From positions 1 to 64,000 of the forward strand of contig JADNRV010000211.1 in the NCBI GenBank assembly GCA_015499995.1: a stretch of DNA of 64,000 nucleotides. The letters are read 5' to 3'. The notes beneath the pieces were generated by a model, which saw only the letters and a list, made by a program, of their open reading frames with translations, was not told the DNA's origin and searched no databases. Source of the stretch: Flammula alnicola (Eukaryota; Basidiomycota; Agaricomycetes; Agaricales; Strophariaceae). Shown here one piece after another: positions 34,264-45,839 of the stretch; position 1 is the first letter of the stretch; every line of letters begins with the position of its first letter. A program made the position numbers and the translations under genes.

Positions 34264-34788
34264 ATACGGGAACGAGGAGACGTTCTCCAGAGTCTATAGA
34301 TACGAAAGTTGATGTTTTGATATCCAAATATAACGATTGAACGGGTGGAATGGTCTAAATATATTGGATCTCAGAATTTCTCGTAAATTGACCAACGATA
34401 ACGGTGACTTGGTTTCCGACCATCCGAGAAAATGCGACAAGGGTACTCCATTGGGACTTCGAGAAAGATAAAGTTGAAACTCGTCGCTCGACTGGGGCTC
34501 CGAACGGGTATATTACTTGCGAATTATAGATACTCACCATACGAATGCTTCTATCGAGATTTAACGTAGCTGAAAACACACCTAAGCAATATGACCGACG
34601 GCTCTGTTAGTTGAAATATTAATGACGTTTCTTCCCTCCATCGTTGCTCCGGCGTCTAGCGGCCGGTAGTTCCGGCCCGCTAATGTTAACACCTATTATG
34701 GTCTATTGTTCTGCGGCTTTAATGAGGAACCAATGTCATTTTTTCGTTTTTGCCATCCCACTCTGCGTGCACTCTATAATTAAGGTCC
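34264..34788. other. Intergenic, nothing recognised
   Basis: About 525 bp of 3' flank of dioxygenase copy 2, with no repeat or ORF worth reporting. Confidence 0.5.
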
Positions 34789-36038
34789 TTACACAAGGGG
34801 CAAACCTTGGGGCGGTCCATTTTGGACCGCCCTTGAGGCGGTTGGCCTGCGGTTGGCGTGCGGTTGGCCCACGGTCAGGAGCATTTCATATTCTAATAAT
34901 ACATAATAAATTATATCCGTTAATCCGTGCCATGAATAATATTGACACATGCGTGATGTCTGAACGGTCACGTGGTTGAGACACGCTTTGAAGTTTTCAA
35001 AGACAAAGGGAATGCACACGTTGGGCGGCATGGGAGGAGGAAGAGAAACGGCTGCTTTTTGTATTTTTATTTTTATTTTTAAATTCCATGTTTATTCTCC
35101 ATTGTGGCGGAGCCATATGGTAGATATATACAGCAAATCTTTTTCAATGCGTCCGTTTCTACAGCTCTTATCAGAATCTGTGGGATATATGGATAATCAA
35201 TTAATTTTATTATTTTGCTATCTATTTGCTGCCCGAAACGGTGTTGGCAACACGTGGTGCAAAACGTCAACCGCGACTCAACCGCCAGTCAACCCAGAAT
35301 ATCTCAGATTTGGAAAAGCCGGGTGTCCGGCAGCTGGCGGCTGGCTGGCTGGCTATTTTGGGCGGTGGGAAGATGTACCGCCGGCTCCGGCGGCCACCTT
35401 TGCAATGAGATATGTTGTCGATCCCGCCCCAAGCCCGCCCACCCATTCATAAATATACTACCTTAGTAACTATAAATTAGAAACCCTCGCCGGGGGATAG
35501 TATCACTAAATTACCAGACAATACATATATAAGTATACATAAATTATGAGGCAGTCATACACACATGGCTGCTTTCAACTTTCCCCGCCTTTCTCGAATC
35601 CTTAACAAAGATCTAGAGAAGGGTGGGTATGTGCCAGGACCATAAAATTTAATTCAAAATAATCCCGCCTAATATATAAAGAGCGGTATGTAGCAGTGGA
35701 GGCTCCGAGTCTCTGACTTATCTCGCTGGTGCATGCTCAATGTCATTGCTCATAGGATGAAACCCTCGATAGTACTTACTTACATACATAGATATTACTG
35801 CTGGAGATATATAACAATATTAAAGAATACTTACACACTTACAGAACAGCATTGTATCATTAGGGCGATGGACACTGAGGGGCATTGTAGAGAGGCTTAC
35901 ACGTGATGTCTGGCCGGACAGCCAGCCACCAGCCACCAGCCACCCGGACACCCGGTTTTTCCAAGTTCGAGATGTCCTCAGTCAACCGCCTCAAGGGCGG
36001 TCCATTTTGGACCGCCCCAAGGTTTGCCCCTTGTGTTA
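34789..36038. mobile_element. Harbinger-like non-autonomous element with hairpin termini
   Basis: Element 34792-36035 (1244 bp), flanked by TTA on both sides (34789-34791 and 36036-36038). The TIRs begin CACAAGGGGCAAACCTTGG and stay near-identical for about 54 bp. Each TIR contains a palindrome (GGGCGGTCCA ... TGGACCGCCC) whose AT loop is TTTT at one end and AAAA at the other. A 3-bp TTA/TAA duplication is typical of PIF/Harbinger. Inside, 35262-35370 carries a second, oppositely oriented version of the right subterminal region (GGTGTCCGG, GGCTGGCTGG blocks). No transposase ORF. Confidence 0.78.
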
Positions 36039-37922
36039 TCCATAAGCTTTCTCTACAATCATCAGTAAATCGTGGAAAAGTTGGTATGTGGTTGTGGCTC
36101 CGACAACCCGGTGGCAGTGTTGCGACTGATGACAACACCAGATATGGCATTATATCTTGGTTGCCGATATGGTCGAGACGTTATCGGAATGTAATATTCT
36201 GGTCAGATATTTGTAAGCTCATGTAAATCTTATAGATCAATATATTGCCTCTCTCAGAATGATATGAAGGTTATGAGTGAGTGATCATTATTAGACATTA
36301 ATTATACTCAGTTGCAAAAGTAGTACCAGCATTTCGGGGGTCATGTAAATGCTCGTCAGTATGATTAAAATTTATAATGAAGTTTTCGTAATTGCCAGAG
36401 GATTGCGACTTGCTAATCAGTATTTCAGGTTGGGTATAATCTCTTTGAATCTCGCCAACTTGAAGAAAGCCTTCGGCGATCCATTTATGGACTAGACATC
36501 CGAGTCGCGCTCCGAGTGAGGTCAGAACTATTTCTCCCTGTAAGTCTGTAAACTCACGACTGCCAGTGGATATGAAGTCAACCCGAGCATCATGCTTCTG
36601 CCTTATTCTATTGCAGAGCCAGGCGGCAGTGCTTGGAGTAGGTTACTGGACATTACTGAATGTTGAGTCGCGGACTTAAGAATCGGAGTCGGAGAGAATT
36701 GTTCAGGGAACCAGGCACATCGGCAACGGAACAGAACGGAACACGTTAAACCGGAGATCACGTGAACATTCAACGGTCGGAAAAGGGAATTGATGTAAGT
36801 TGAACTTCGTTGCTTGCATCTTTCCCTCCCACCAATATGTCCTCACTCCCCTACCTCGGCCTGCTGCTGCTCTCCCCCAAGGTCACTCCCTCTAGGATGC
36901 GAAAATCTATAGGAAAAGAACCAGAGAACTCCTGATCGAGCCCGTCTTTCCTCCCATGTCGTTGTTGGGCTTGTGACGCTGACGAGCGCCCCAAGCCCAA
37001 CTCCGACATTGGTTTGGTTCATGGATGGTAGAGATGGCGCTGACGGGCGTACATCTCTTCCATTCATTGCCACTAGATTGCCGCAGTCAGCAGCTCTTCG
37101 GTTTTTTTCACGTCATCGGAATCATTGCAACTTGCCTCGTTTGAGCAATTGGTATGTTTGTTCTTGGATCATCGTTGTCTCCTTCACTAACCCTTGTTTA
37201 TTTTAGAGCTTCCGAGTTTCTAGCAAGCTCGTCACCTTTGTGCTTGAGCCACGCGCCGCCATGTCATCGAGTCATCTTCAAGTACAAGCTTGTCGTATCT
37301 TGATGCTGGAATTTGGGTGCACCTTTGGTACGTTGTCGAAGTCTCACTTTCTTATTCACCGCTCTGATCACATTCGTGGCAGTGTCCATTCTGTAGCGTC
37401 TACTTTCCAGTACTGTATTAGTAGTATTGAAATACATCAGATTTGAAACCTGCTACCATATTCTCGAAGCGACGCAAGCTATATTAAACCGATGGAATAG
37501 TTAGTTACATTGTCATTACAAATGCTACTCAGAAATACCTAGCAATACAAGGCCTTGAAATGCTGTCTCAACCTTGCAGCAATGACACATTGCTACCGGA
37601 ACGGCAGCAAAATGGCGGCAAAGATATTAAGGAGGGGCGCTGACGTATTGCCATTGTAACGGGTGCTGCCATATGATTGGAAATTATACCGGTGACATGA
37701 TATGGCAGCACTGATATTCCCCTTATAAGGCATTACACAAATTTCCACAATTTACTGATGATGGTGCCTGCATTCTTATCCATCACGTGGACAGTGTATA
37801 AACGTCTCGCAGTCCGAAGGTGTGACCAAGAAGCAATATCGCATCATCCTTTCGCGCAGCAGTTATATCCAGCGATGGAAGTCCTGACGGAAAGCTGACT
37901 CTCTTCCACTGGTCAAAGGTCG
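36039..37922. other. Intergenic with one strong hairpin
   Basis: No supported gene. Short ORFs near 36843-37446 lack motifs. A perfect 12-bp inverted repeat, GTGCTGCCATAT (37663-37674) and ATATGGCAGCAC (37700-37711), encloses 25 bp, about 210 bp before dioxygenase copy 3. A TATAAA near 37796 probably serves that gene. Confidence 0.45.
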
Positions 37923-39341
37923 ATGGCTGGTATTACGGTCAAGGACAACCTTCCCGTTGCTTTCGGAGAGAAAGACAAGGTGTTTGCGACGTACCCTTGG
38001 AAGCAACCCGATATCTCCTACCACCCGGATCGTGAGAAATGGGAGCAACGCACTGCTAAGAGGCGGGCAGACGATCCCTCCCTCACGTCTACACCGTTAC
38101 CTGACGGATTTCCAAAGAAGCTGGTTTCTCCTCTTGTCTGGGAAGGAAATGACTGGAAAAGCGAAGCACAATGGGTTTACAACCTCACACCGCAAGATCT
38201 GGAAGAGATCGACTCCGCAGTGCGCCATTTTCACGGTAGGTCGCAATCCTCAGGCTTTCAAGGCGTAGATCCACTTATTTCAAATTTTCCGCGTAGGTCT
38301 GGGTCTGCACTTTGGATACATTTCCCCAGAAACATTTCCGTTACCCACACTCGGTCCTGTATTAAAGGATTTAGCACGAGAATTGCACGATGGGCGAGGG
38401 TTTTTCGTTCTCCGTACAATCCCTGTCGATTCCTACTCCAAGGCCGACAATGTCTTAATCTATACCGGCGTATCGTCATACGTAGCCGGCACTCGCGCAT
38501 TGCAGGATAAAAACGGCGGCGTCCTTTCGCATATCAAAGACCTTTCTCAATTGCACAAGAAAGGCGCTATCGGTGGCCCAGCGTACACGACCGACAAGCA
38601 AGTGTTTCATACGGACTTTGGATCGGACATCGTGTCGTTATTTGCTCTGCAAATTGCGGCGGAGGGTGGAGTCTCTCGTATCAGCAGCAGCTGGAGGATC
38701 TATAACGAACTTGCCGAGAACAGGCCTGACTTAATTCAGACACTCTCGCAACCTTGGGCGGTTGATGAGTTCGTTTTCACGTTTTGTCGTTCTCGTTTAT
38801 AATCCTGATTGTCTTTTATGCTAGATTTGGCCGAGACCCTCCGTTTACGGAGCGACCTTTGTTATATTACGTCGATTCGAAGATCATAATCCAATATGCC
38901 CGTCGATATTTCACCGGGTTCCAAGGTCTTCCGCGTTCGAAGGACATCCCACCAATTACAGAGGCTCAGGCAGAAGCGCTCGACGCTCTTCATTTCCTCG
39001 CCCAGAGGTTTTCCTTGGGCCTCAACTTCCAGAAAGGCGATATCCAGTTCATCAACAACTTGAGCATTTTCCACGCAAGAGATGGATTTACGGACAGCCC
39101 AGATAAAACGTAAGCTTTTTGCTTTCGTCCGGATGCAGAACAATACTGACTGGGTGACGAAATTCAATGTTCAACGTTCAGCCGTCACCTCCTTCGTTTG
39201 TGGCAGAGGAACGAAGAATTGGCGTGGAAGCTACCCGAATCCCTCAAACCCCTTTGGAAACAGACATTTGATGTCACACCGGAGGGTCAGACATTCGCCA
39301 TTGACCCTGTAATCAGAGACGCTGCGAAAGGGAAAAACTAG
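37923..39341 (+). CDS. TauD/TfdA-family Fe(II)/2-oxoglutarate dioxygenase, copy 3 (intact)
   Basis: Four exons: 37923-38235, 38297-38768, 38825-39109 and 39182-39341, giving 409 residues. The double-stranded beta-helix core has the iron motif VFHTDFG (His209, Asp211), the distal iron His in LSIFHARDGF (about His345) and, shortly after, the Arg-rich RHLLRLW segment expected to bind the 2-oxoglutarate carboxylate. Conserved GRGFFVLRTIP and SRISSSWRIYNE match copies 1 and 2. The enzyme is probably cytosolic (no signal peptide) and oxidises an unknown small molecule. Family members in fungi are often annotated as clavaminate-synthase-like or taurine-catabolism dioxygenases. It is separated from copy 2 by the Harbinger-like element and 1.9 kb of spacer, and is the only unbroken copy. 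Confidence 0.88.
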
Positions 39342-39620
39342 GAAGCTAAATACATAGTTTGCATGTCGGATGAAAGAAGAAACCAATACTAAGCGTTTGT
39401 ATAGTCATTTACTTATTTACTTTGCTTCCAAGTTACACAGCCACAAGTTGCCAGCTTGTTTTGATTTGTTGTCCTGCGGCTTGACATTCTGTCTACGGAC
39501 GCGATTCGTGGCTCTTGCACTACTCGTATAGCTACCATATTCCTGTTCTTCTGCTGGCCCAGTGAACTCTTAATTTTTTTTAGGTTTTTTAGAACTTCTT
39601 ATACAAACTACACCTACACC

Positions 39621-40654
39621 ATGGCCTTACGCAATGATTGGTCTATGGCTGGTTCTTGGACTTCCAAGCTCTACGACATCCTGCGCCCCGCACGCCACCC
39701 ACGAATGTCAAATTTCGCGAACAGCTGCAGCCGCTCTCGACACTCGCCAGGGAGCGTTTGGAGAACCGCCTTTTCTAGCTCGGTCTATCACGACTTGGCG
39801 GGAACAGAACTTCAACACACCTCTTCGTGCCCTATGACCTGGCGGCGTTTCGTACGCGTTGAAAATCTTGGGCTTAGCGGGGTCGTTTTCTATGAGATAT
39901 CCATACCTCCAGTGGTCGATATAGCAAGCTCTTACTTCTATACCATGGAACGTGCTGATTATCGTATCACAATGGAGAAAGTCTTTGGCGACCTGACCGA
40001 TCCGTCCGATCTTGGCATGGACCTCGATGATCTTCTGGATGCGGTTGACGCGAAAGTGGTATACTTCCCCGCATACGCGTGCACTTCATTTATAGTGAGT
40101 GATACGCTCACACCGAATCAGATATTATCATCTCTCAAACGCATCCATAGGTTGGTCAAGTGATGTCAGCGTTTCTCAACGACCAACCAACCTCTCGACC
40201 GTTCCCTGCCCACCAAGGTTTCTCAGTATGTTTAGAGAAGCCTAACGTCAGCGCCAACACAAGCACAGCCACGGACCTCCCTTTCAGTGAAGAGAGGACT
40301 GACCATCATCTGGAATCTTCCGACTTGCAGTCCAATCTTGCCCCGTCGAGATCTTTTAGACGAAGTCTGATTGAGGCCTTGTCTTTGGAACCTAACAACC
40401 CATACATCTCGCTTTGCATCCGATCCTCTACGCTGTATAATTCGGCTTCCTGTGACAAAATACCTGACGCGCAGGAAAACGACAAGGAGAAAAGGGATTC
40501 GATGTCCACCGTCGACTCTATTGGCCTGCTCAAAACTCCATCTACAAGCCTGCAGTCATGCTCCCAAACGGTCACTAAAACGGCTCAAGCTCTGTATGTC
40601 TACGAAGATCTTGTATCATTTCTTGATTTTACTGCGGTACAACTCGAGGATTAG
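39621..40654 (+). CDS. Hypothetical protein(s), two abutting ORFs
   Basis: Frame 39621-40163 (180 codons) overlaps 40160-40654 (164 codons) by 4 bp in another frame. The second half of the first ORF (ITMEKVFGDLTDPSDL, DLDDLLDAVDAKVVY) and the Ser-rich second ORF look protein-like. The first 200 bp read plausibly in more than one frame, so an intron or a lost base may lie there. I do not recognise the family and see no motif. It may be one gene in broken form. Confidence 0.3.
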
Positions 40655-41069
40655 ACTTGGCAACTGGTATCTATTCCATGAAGCGTAGCAATACGTCAAA
40701 ATCGTCTAGACCTTGTGGTGAAAACTGTCTCTCATTCCACAAAAAATTATATTCTTTCGTTTGCCGTTCCTAATCTTCCCACTGGCTGTCGACTTCATCC
40801 GTGTCCAAAGAGACCGTGCGATAGCGCGCCATTTCCTGCAGACTGCCCCTAACGTGAGAGGCGCGGACAAGTCTTTACTAAATGTGGAGGGGTTGCGGAA
40901 TTCTGGATCGTATAACGTTGCAGGCACGAAGAAATGAAGATCTGCGACATAAGTTCGGGGCTGAGCTGGGCCGCGGATTCTATCTTTTAAGGGCTCTCGC
41001 TGTTTCTTGAGGTTGTCAACGACGTTCTGCTGTCAATGTGATAGGAAATGGAGGAAGGGTGGTTATCGG

Positions 41070-41808
41070 TGCCCTACGCCCAGCTAGTCTCCTTTACAAC
41101 TTCATAGGGATTCACACAGGGTACATCATCCGGTACGTTTCACACACACACACTTCTCTCTGGCCAAGGGACCAACGCTTACCGTGAAATTCTCAGAGAT
41201 ATCTATCGAGAAGAGTCCTTCCGTTCTCTCTTCAAGGGCCTTGGTCCAATTCTCGTCGGCGTCGTAGCCACCTACAGCTCGCCCAAGGCGACAAGAAGGT
41301 TCTGGGCGGACGTTGGCTGTGTATCAAGAAAATCACGAAAGAGGAAGGTATAAAAGCCTTATACAAGGGTCTCAGCGCCAGCTGCCCGGGAGTCACAGAG
41401 GCCACCATCCAATGGGTGCTGTACGAGAAATCGAAGAGTCTGAATGAAGCCGTAGAGGGTCAAGGTGCAGTAGCACAATGGGCCGGCATGTTGGGCAGCG
41501 CAGGGACAGCGAAATTGGTTGTCAATCTTATCACATATCCTCGTGAGGTACGTATCCCTCCTTCTATTCCCTTGTCGAGTCTTCTGACTGACTTTCAGGT
41601 TCTGCGGACGCGACTGCGACAGCCCAGTGTGAATGGTGTGCTACAGTATACCGGCCTAGTGCAGACTCTCCGATTGGTCATCGCAGAAGAGGGCGCACGA
41701 ACACTGTACAGTGGTCTGAGTGCCCACTTGATGCGTGTCGTCCCAGACGCGACTGTCATGTACCCGATATACAAAGGATTGATCAAGTGGAGCAATTCGA
41801 GATCGTGA
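41070..41808 (+). pseudogene. Mitochondrial carrier (pyrimidine-nucleotide-carrier-like), internally deleted
   Basis: The 3' part is a clean carrier-family sequence: GIKALYKGLSASCPGVTEA, IQWVLYEKSKSLNE, an intron near 41549-41598, then VLRTRLRQP and the ARTLYSGLSAHLMRVVPD repeat, ending IKWSNSRS at 41808. Upstream, 41200-41280 encodes YREESFRSLFKGLGPILVGV, the end of the first carrier repeat. Near 41280-41290 this joins directly to the second repeat (LAQGDKKVLGGRWLCIKKI in another frame). The segment normally between them, about one carrier repeat, is missing and the frame changes. Length and repeats resemble the Rim2/SLC25A33-36 type of inner-membrane carrier. A functional six-helix carrier cannot be made. 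Confidence 0.7.
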
Positions 41809-42523
41809 TGAAATGCCCTCTGCATCCCTCTCCCCCCCCCAGCCACCTGAGCGATGGTGCTCGTTAATCCCTGCCACATTGGCCTTACATCCTCTATCTC
41901 CGCCTACTCAATCCTATGCCTTAGTGACTCTCCGCATCGCCCCACACCCCGCTCAACCCATACCATTTTATTCGTCCTCCCAGGAGCTTCGGAAGCCTAC
42001 TCATGGAGACCTGGAGCTACAATTCGAACAAAGTACATTTGCAATGGTTCTATCTGGTTCCATTAATCCATACACTGTGTTAAATAATTGCCGCAAGACA
42101 AGTAATTATCGTCCTTCATTTTGGCCGTCTCCGTGTCTATTTCACTGGATGCTCCCTACACATGTATTTATCGCGTCATGCTTTAGGCTCTTAGCCAACT
42201 GTAGTGCATACCTACTTTATTCGTCGTCGACTTGCAATACGTATATATTCCAATAACATCCCTCATCCCTGCAATATACACCATTCCTGAATTGTTTTAC
42301 CACGATGCCACCGGGAAATTGCCATCAAAACGACTACATAATCCGTGAGAACAATGCATATTTTTACGACCTGCATTGTCGCGTTGGCCCACGACAACTC
42401 CTCCTCCTCCTATTCTCGCCATGGTTAATAAAGCGTATACGTATCTGGCCCATGCAAATGCTATAAGTACTTGACCGCTGCAGCCGTACAGCTACCACTT
42501 TCTTCACGAGTAAATCTACAAGA
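41809..42523. other. Intergenic, nothing recognised
   Basis: About 715 bp with a pyrimidine-rich start; no motif-bearing ORF. The 3' part is the promoter space of the gene at 42524. Confidence 0.45.
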
Positions 42524-44309
42524 ATGGGAACCCGAGGATACAAAGTCTATCGTCGCAAAGGCTGGTATCACATCACCTACATCCCATGTGATAGTTATCC
42601 GCGAGGTATGACTACTGGTATATCATTTCCAATTCCCATTCACGGATCTGACGGATCTCACAGTCGCAGGAGTAGCCGTCTTGAATGAAGTGGCAAGAGG
42701 CGACGCGTATCAGAAATGGCTTGAGGGGTTTAGAGACTCGTTGGACAAGGAACTTGAAGAATTGCGCAGGGAGGCTGACGATCCAGAGGGCAAGTTGGAT
42801 ACGTACAGCGACGAAGAGCCGGGATCATACGGAGTCGTCATTACCAGAAAGCGCCCTAGAAATGATATTTTCATCGAGTGGATGTACGAGATCGACACAG
42901 ACAATGAGATTTTTCACGGTGAGTGGCACCTCTTGGAGATGTTTTTGGTTACGATTCGGTGCTAATCATCAGTCTAAATCAGTGGATGGGCACCCTCTCT
43001 TCAACCTCCAGGACCTCCCTCTTGACAACATGTTTCGCCGATGTATTGGGTATGATTCGTATGGCCACCGTGCACACACGGAAACTACGCCCATTCGATA
43101 TCGCTATACCAGCCGCAAAATATGTTATCCTTTAGTCTCCGAGGAGCTCGTTCAAGTGTACCAATCCAAGCACGCTTCCGGAGATATCGTTACCTCGCTC
43201 CATCAGTTCGACGTGATTCTCGAAAACCCTGCACGATGCGAGATGGTTCGCCTACACTTCTATCAGGCGCTAATAGGATCCCTCTTGAGATTCGGGAATG
43301 CAGGATCTATCATCCGCAATTTCGAGCTTGCCGCAGACCCGAGCCATTGAGGGAGATACAGAAGATAACGATGTACTTGGTCCAGGTGGCTGTCGAGAAG
43401 CGCATGACTGAGGTTGAGGCGGAACCGAGGTACATTCCAATCCCGACCAAGGATTCGTCGTGGCGGTGGTTGCGAGAGGATCTTTGCGTGCTCTGGGCGA
43501 CACGTCTCGGCGATGAGGCGAATATGCAGGCCGCCGTAGCTGATCTTTTTACCCGGGTCACGCAGGCACCCCCCAAGGCCAAGACCATTGTATATGGAAT
43601 CGTCATCTCGCTATTTCACGTTGTCATTGTGCGCGTCGACCTCAGTATCTCCGACGGATCGTTCAAACATACTGCAGCCCTCCAGTTTCTCCCTTCCTTC
43701 TACGCCCAGTCTCCGTCTACGCTGGGAATATCAGCAGTGATTCGGCTTGGATATGCTCTTCTCTGCCGCGACCTCGACAATCTTCCCTACTCTCCAGCAT
43801 ATTTGGGGAACATGGGCATCCTGGGAGCGTCGTTGGTAAGTGCCAACGGAAATCTGGTCTCTGATCGCTGGAATGCTCTATCGGCCAGCCCACCTTAACA
43901 AGCTTGGCATGCTATCCGTCAAAGTAAATTCGCAGCCGAGCGCATCTTGTTATATCCGCTGCTGGTGAGCGGCTGGTGGTTCAGACAACCTTCTCTTCGT
44001 GTCGTTGGATCCGCAGAGACGAATGTTCCAGATGCAACGCAGGTCGCGCAAGGTCAGGGTATGGTGCGTGAGGAAGTCATCGAACTCGAGGAAAGTGACC
44101 AAGAATACGAGCAAGAACACGACTACGACCATGACAAGATACCAAACAATTGGGACTTATATTCAGCTGCGTTTAAGATCGAGTCGGATCGAGACTTGAA
44201 GGATAAATCCCTTGAATTATCTCTGCCATCTCCGTCATCCAAGTTTGACATCATTTGCAACATTCATGAGGATGAGATAGCTTTCAACAATACGTTTAGG
44301 AGGTGTTAA
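42524..44309 (+). pseudogene. Agaricomycete 'MGTRG' family protein, frame interrupted
   Basis: Exon 1 42524-42605 (MGTRGYKVYRRKGWYHITYI ...), exon 2 42664-42918, exon 3 from 42984. The opening MGTRG-x-x-VYR, the QPRND-like KRPRNDIFIEWMYEIDTDNE and the VDGHPLFNLQDLP block define a family common in basidiomycete genomes but without a known function. Exon 3 meets a stop at 43350; one lost base in the CCC at 43338-43340 would join it to the following frame, which continues as EPLREIQKITMYLVQVAVEK to 43898. After an in-frame TAA the same frame resumes (AWHAIRQSKFAAERILLYPL) to 44309 and ends in an acidic Glu/Asp-Tyr-rich tail. A GTAAGT at 43835 may start an intron that removes that stop, but I could not find a frame-keeping acceptor. 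No catalytic motif is visible. Confidence 0.5.
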
Positions 44310-44547
44310 GGGGGCGGATGTCTTTTACTTTACTGGTCGTGTTTTGACCGAATCGTAATTGAAATTGACCGAAAGAATAGATCGATCTGTGTATTCCATT
44401 CCCGAGACGATATCAAGAAGGCCGCCTATCCAGCTTTCGAGTCGTGTGTATCGTACATTATGGGTAATCATGCCGGGCTATAATTAAAATTCCTACAGTC
44501 ACATCGAATCTACAAATTCGTGATAGAGAAGCCAGTCTGGATGTTGT

Positions 44548-45596
44548 TTAAGTGTAAGCGACACCTGCTTCCTTCATTAGATCAGCGACCTCAACGTCTT
44601 CAAAGGTGATGAAAGTCAGCTCTGCGAAGTCCTTATGAATGAAAGAGGAGCAATGAATACTTACGGTCTTCCGTGTGCCGCATGCGAGATGCGAAGGAAC
44701 ATGTATTTCCTAGACATAATAATGATCAGTGACGAATTAATTACAAGAATGATTGGTAGACACACCTGGTCCGAAAATGAAATCGCCGCCAAGCTGCGAA
44801 ATCTTGCCCTGTTTGCCGATAAGGCTAGGGTTTTTGAGAGGTCCACGCTGTCGTTGAGAACGTATTAACACTGAGCTGACAAAATATAAAACAAAGAAAG
44901 GCGGACGCACCCAAATACTCTGAACGACATTAGAAAAGAAACTCAGAGTCAAGTAGCTCCGTTTCTGTTCCCCCGCTGGTGTGCGATCGAGGGTCTCGAT
45001 GTCCATTCCGAGGGCATGATAGAGCTTTCGGGTGGGGTCTGCGTAGATCGTGCCTGTGAATTTCGTGGTCTCTGCGTGAGAAAGGATGAGATATACGAGA
45101 GGGGCATATGGACAAGGAGGAGGAGGGGTACCTGTGTAGCTTTCGATGACATTGTATTCGCCACATCCAATCAAGACAATTCGAGTGCCGGCTTGTTCCA
45201 GGGCTTCTTTAGGTACTGTTGCGAGTTGTTCGACGAATGCCTGCAGCAAAGAGTAGTGTTTAGGACGATACTGAATAGTTTGAGGGATAATTGAGGTACC
45301 TGGCAAGACTAAACCGATGATCCAAAAGGCTCAGCAGCTCGGATTTCCGATTAACCAATATGAGATGCAAGATCTTACACCGCAAAAGAAATGCCCTAGA
45401 CACGAAGTAAGAATAAGCCAGAGCGGTGAAAGACTTCCACATTACTGATGAACACGATTACTGTCTTCTCATCCTTGAAGAGTGAGCCAAACTTGACTTT
45501 CTCGCCCTTTATGTCGAACACCTCGAGCTCTGCAGCTTCGGCGATGGTCTTCTCGTATGGAACAGTCTTGAACTCCTTGGTACCGACTTTTGACAT
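44548..45596 (-). CDS. PRXL2/AhpC-TSA-type thioredoxin-fold protein
   Basis: Eight exons on the minus strand: 45596-45446, 45395-45379 (17 nt), 45308-45300 (9 nt), 45240-45132, 45071-44911, 44847-44766, 44709-44665 and 44597-44548, giving 207 residues with all phases consistent. The two micro-exons are needed to spell the redox motif FIRHFFCGSCQAFVEQL, with Cys55 and Cys58 in CxxC. Later blocks (IYADPTRKLYHALGM, GQLGGDF-like SQLGGDFIFGPG, SFASRMRHTEDHVEV) are those of the peroxiredoxin-like 2 (FAM213/AAED1) family, AhpC-TSA_2 type. A cytosolic redox role is expected; the reductant and substrate are unknown. An upstream in-frame ATG at 45689 is possible but less likely. It is divergent from the gene at 45840. 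Confidence 0.87.
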
Positions 45597-45839
45597 GGTA
45601 CGACAGTGAATAAGGTTGACAGTGTGACCGTGGAGTGGAGGTGTCCATTTCAGATATCCGTCCGTACGTGCAGGTGTGAGGAACGGCATTTTCGGGCCGA
45701 GACTCCGTTATCGGCAGTCGCCGAGATCGCCTTCTTTGCACAGCCACGCCACCACAATATACACGCCGCCACGTTCTAGTTCTGCTTCGTTAAGCTTCCT
45801 GTTCGCCGTCGTTGTTCTGGACTCTTTACTGAGGGTGTC
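45597..45839. promoter_or_regulatory. Divergent promoter, PRXL2-like / EI24-like genes
   Basis: Only 243 bp separate the two start codons, which point away from each other, so regulatory sequence must be shared. No clear TATA box on either strand. Confidence 0.55.

Noticed and set aside
13801..39341. A secondary-metabolite or catabolic gene cluster (MFS, SDR, hydrolase, dioxygenases, GNAT)
   Set aside because: No core synthase or regulator, mixed strands, large gaps and broken members; co-location alone is not enough.
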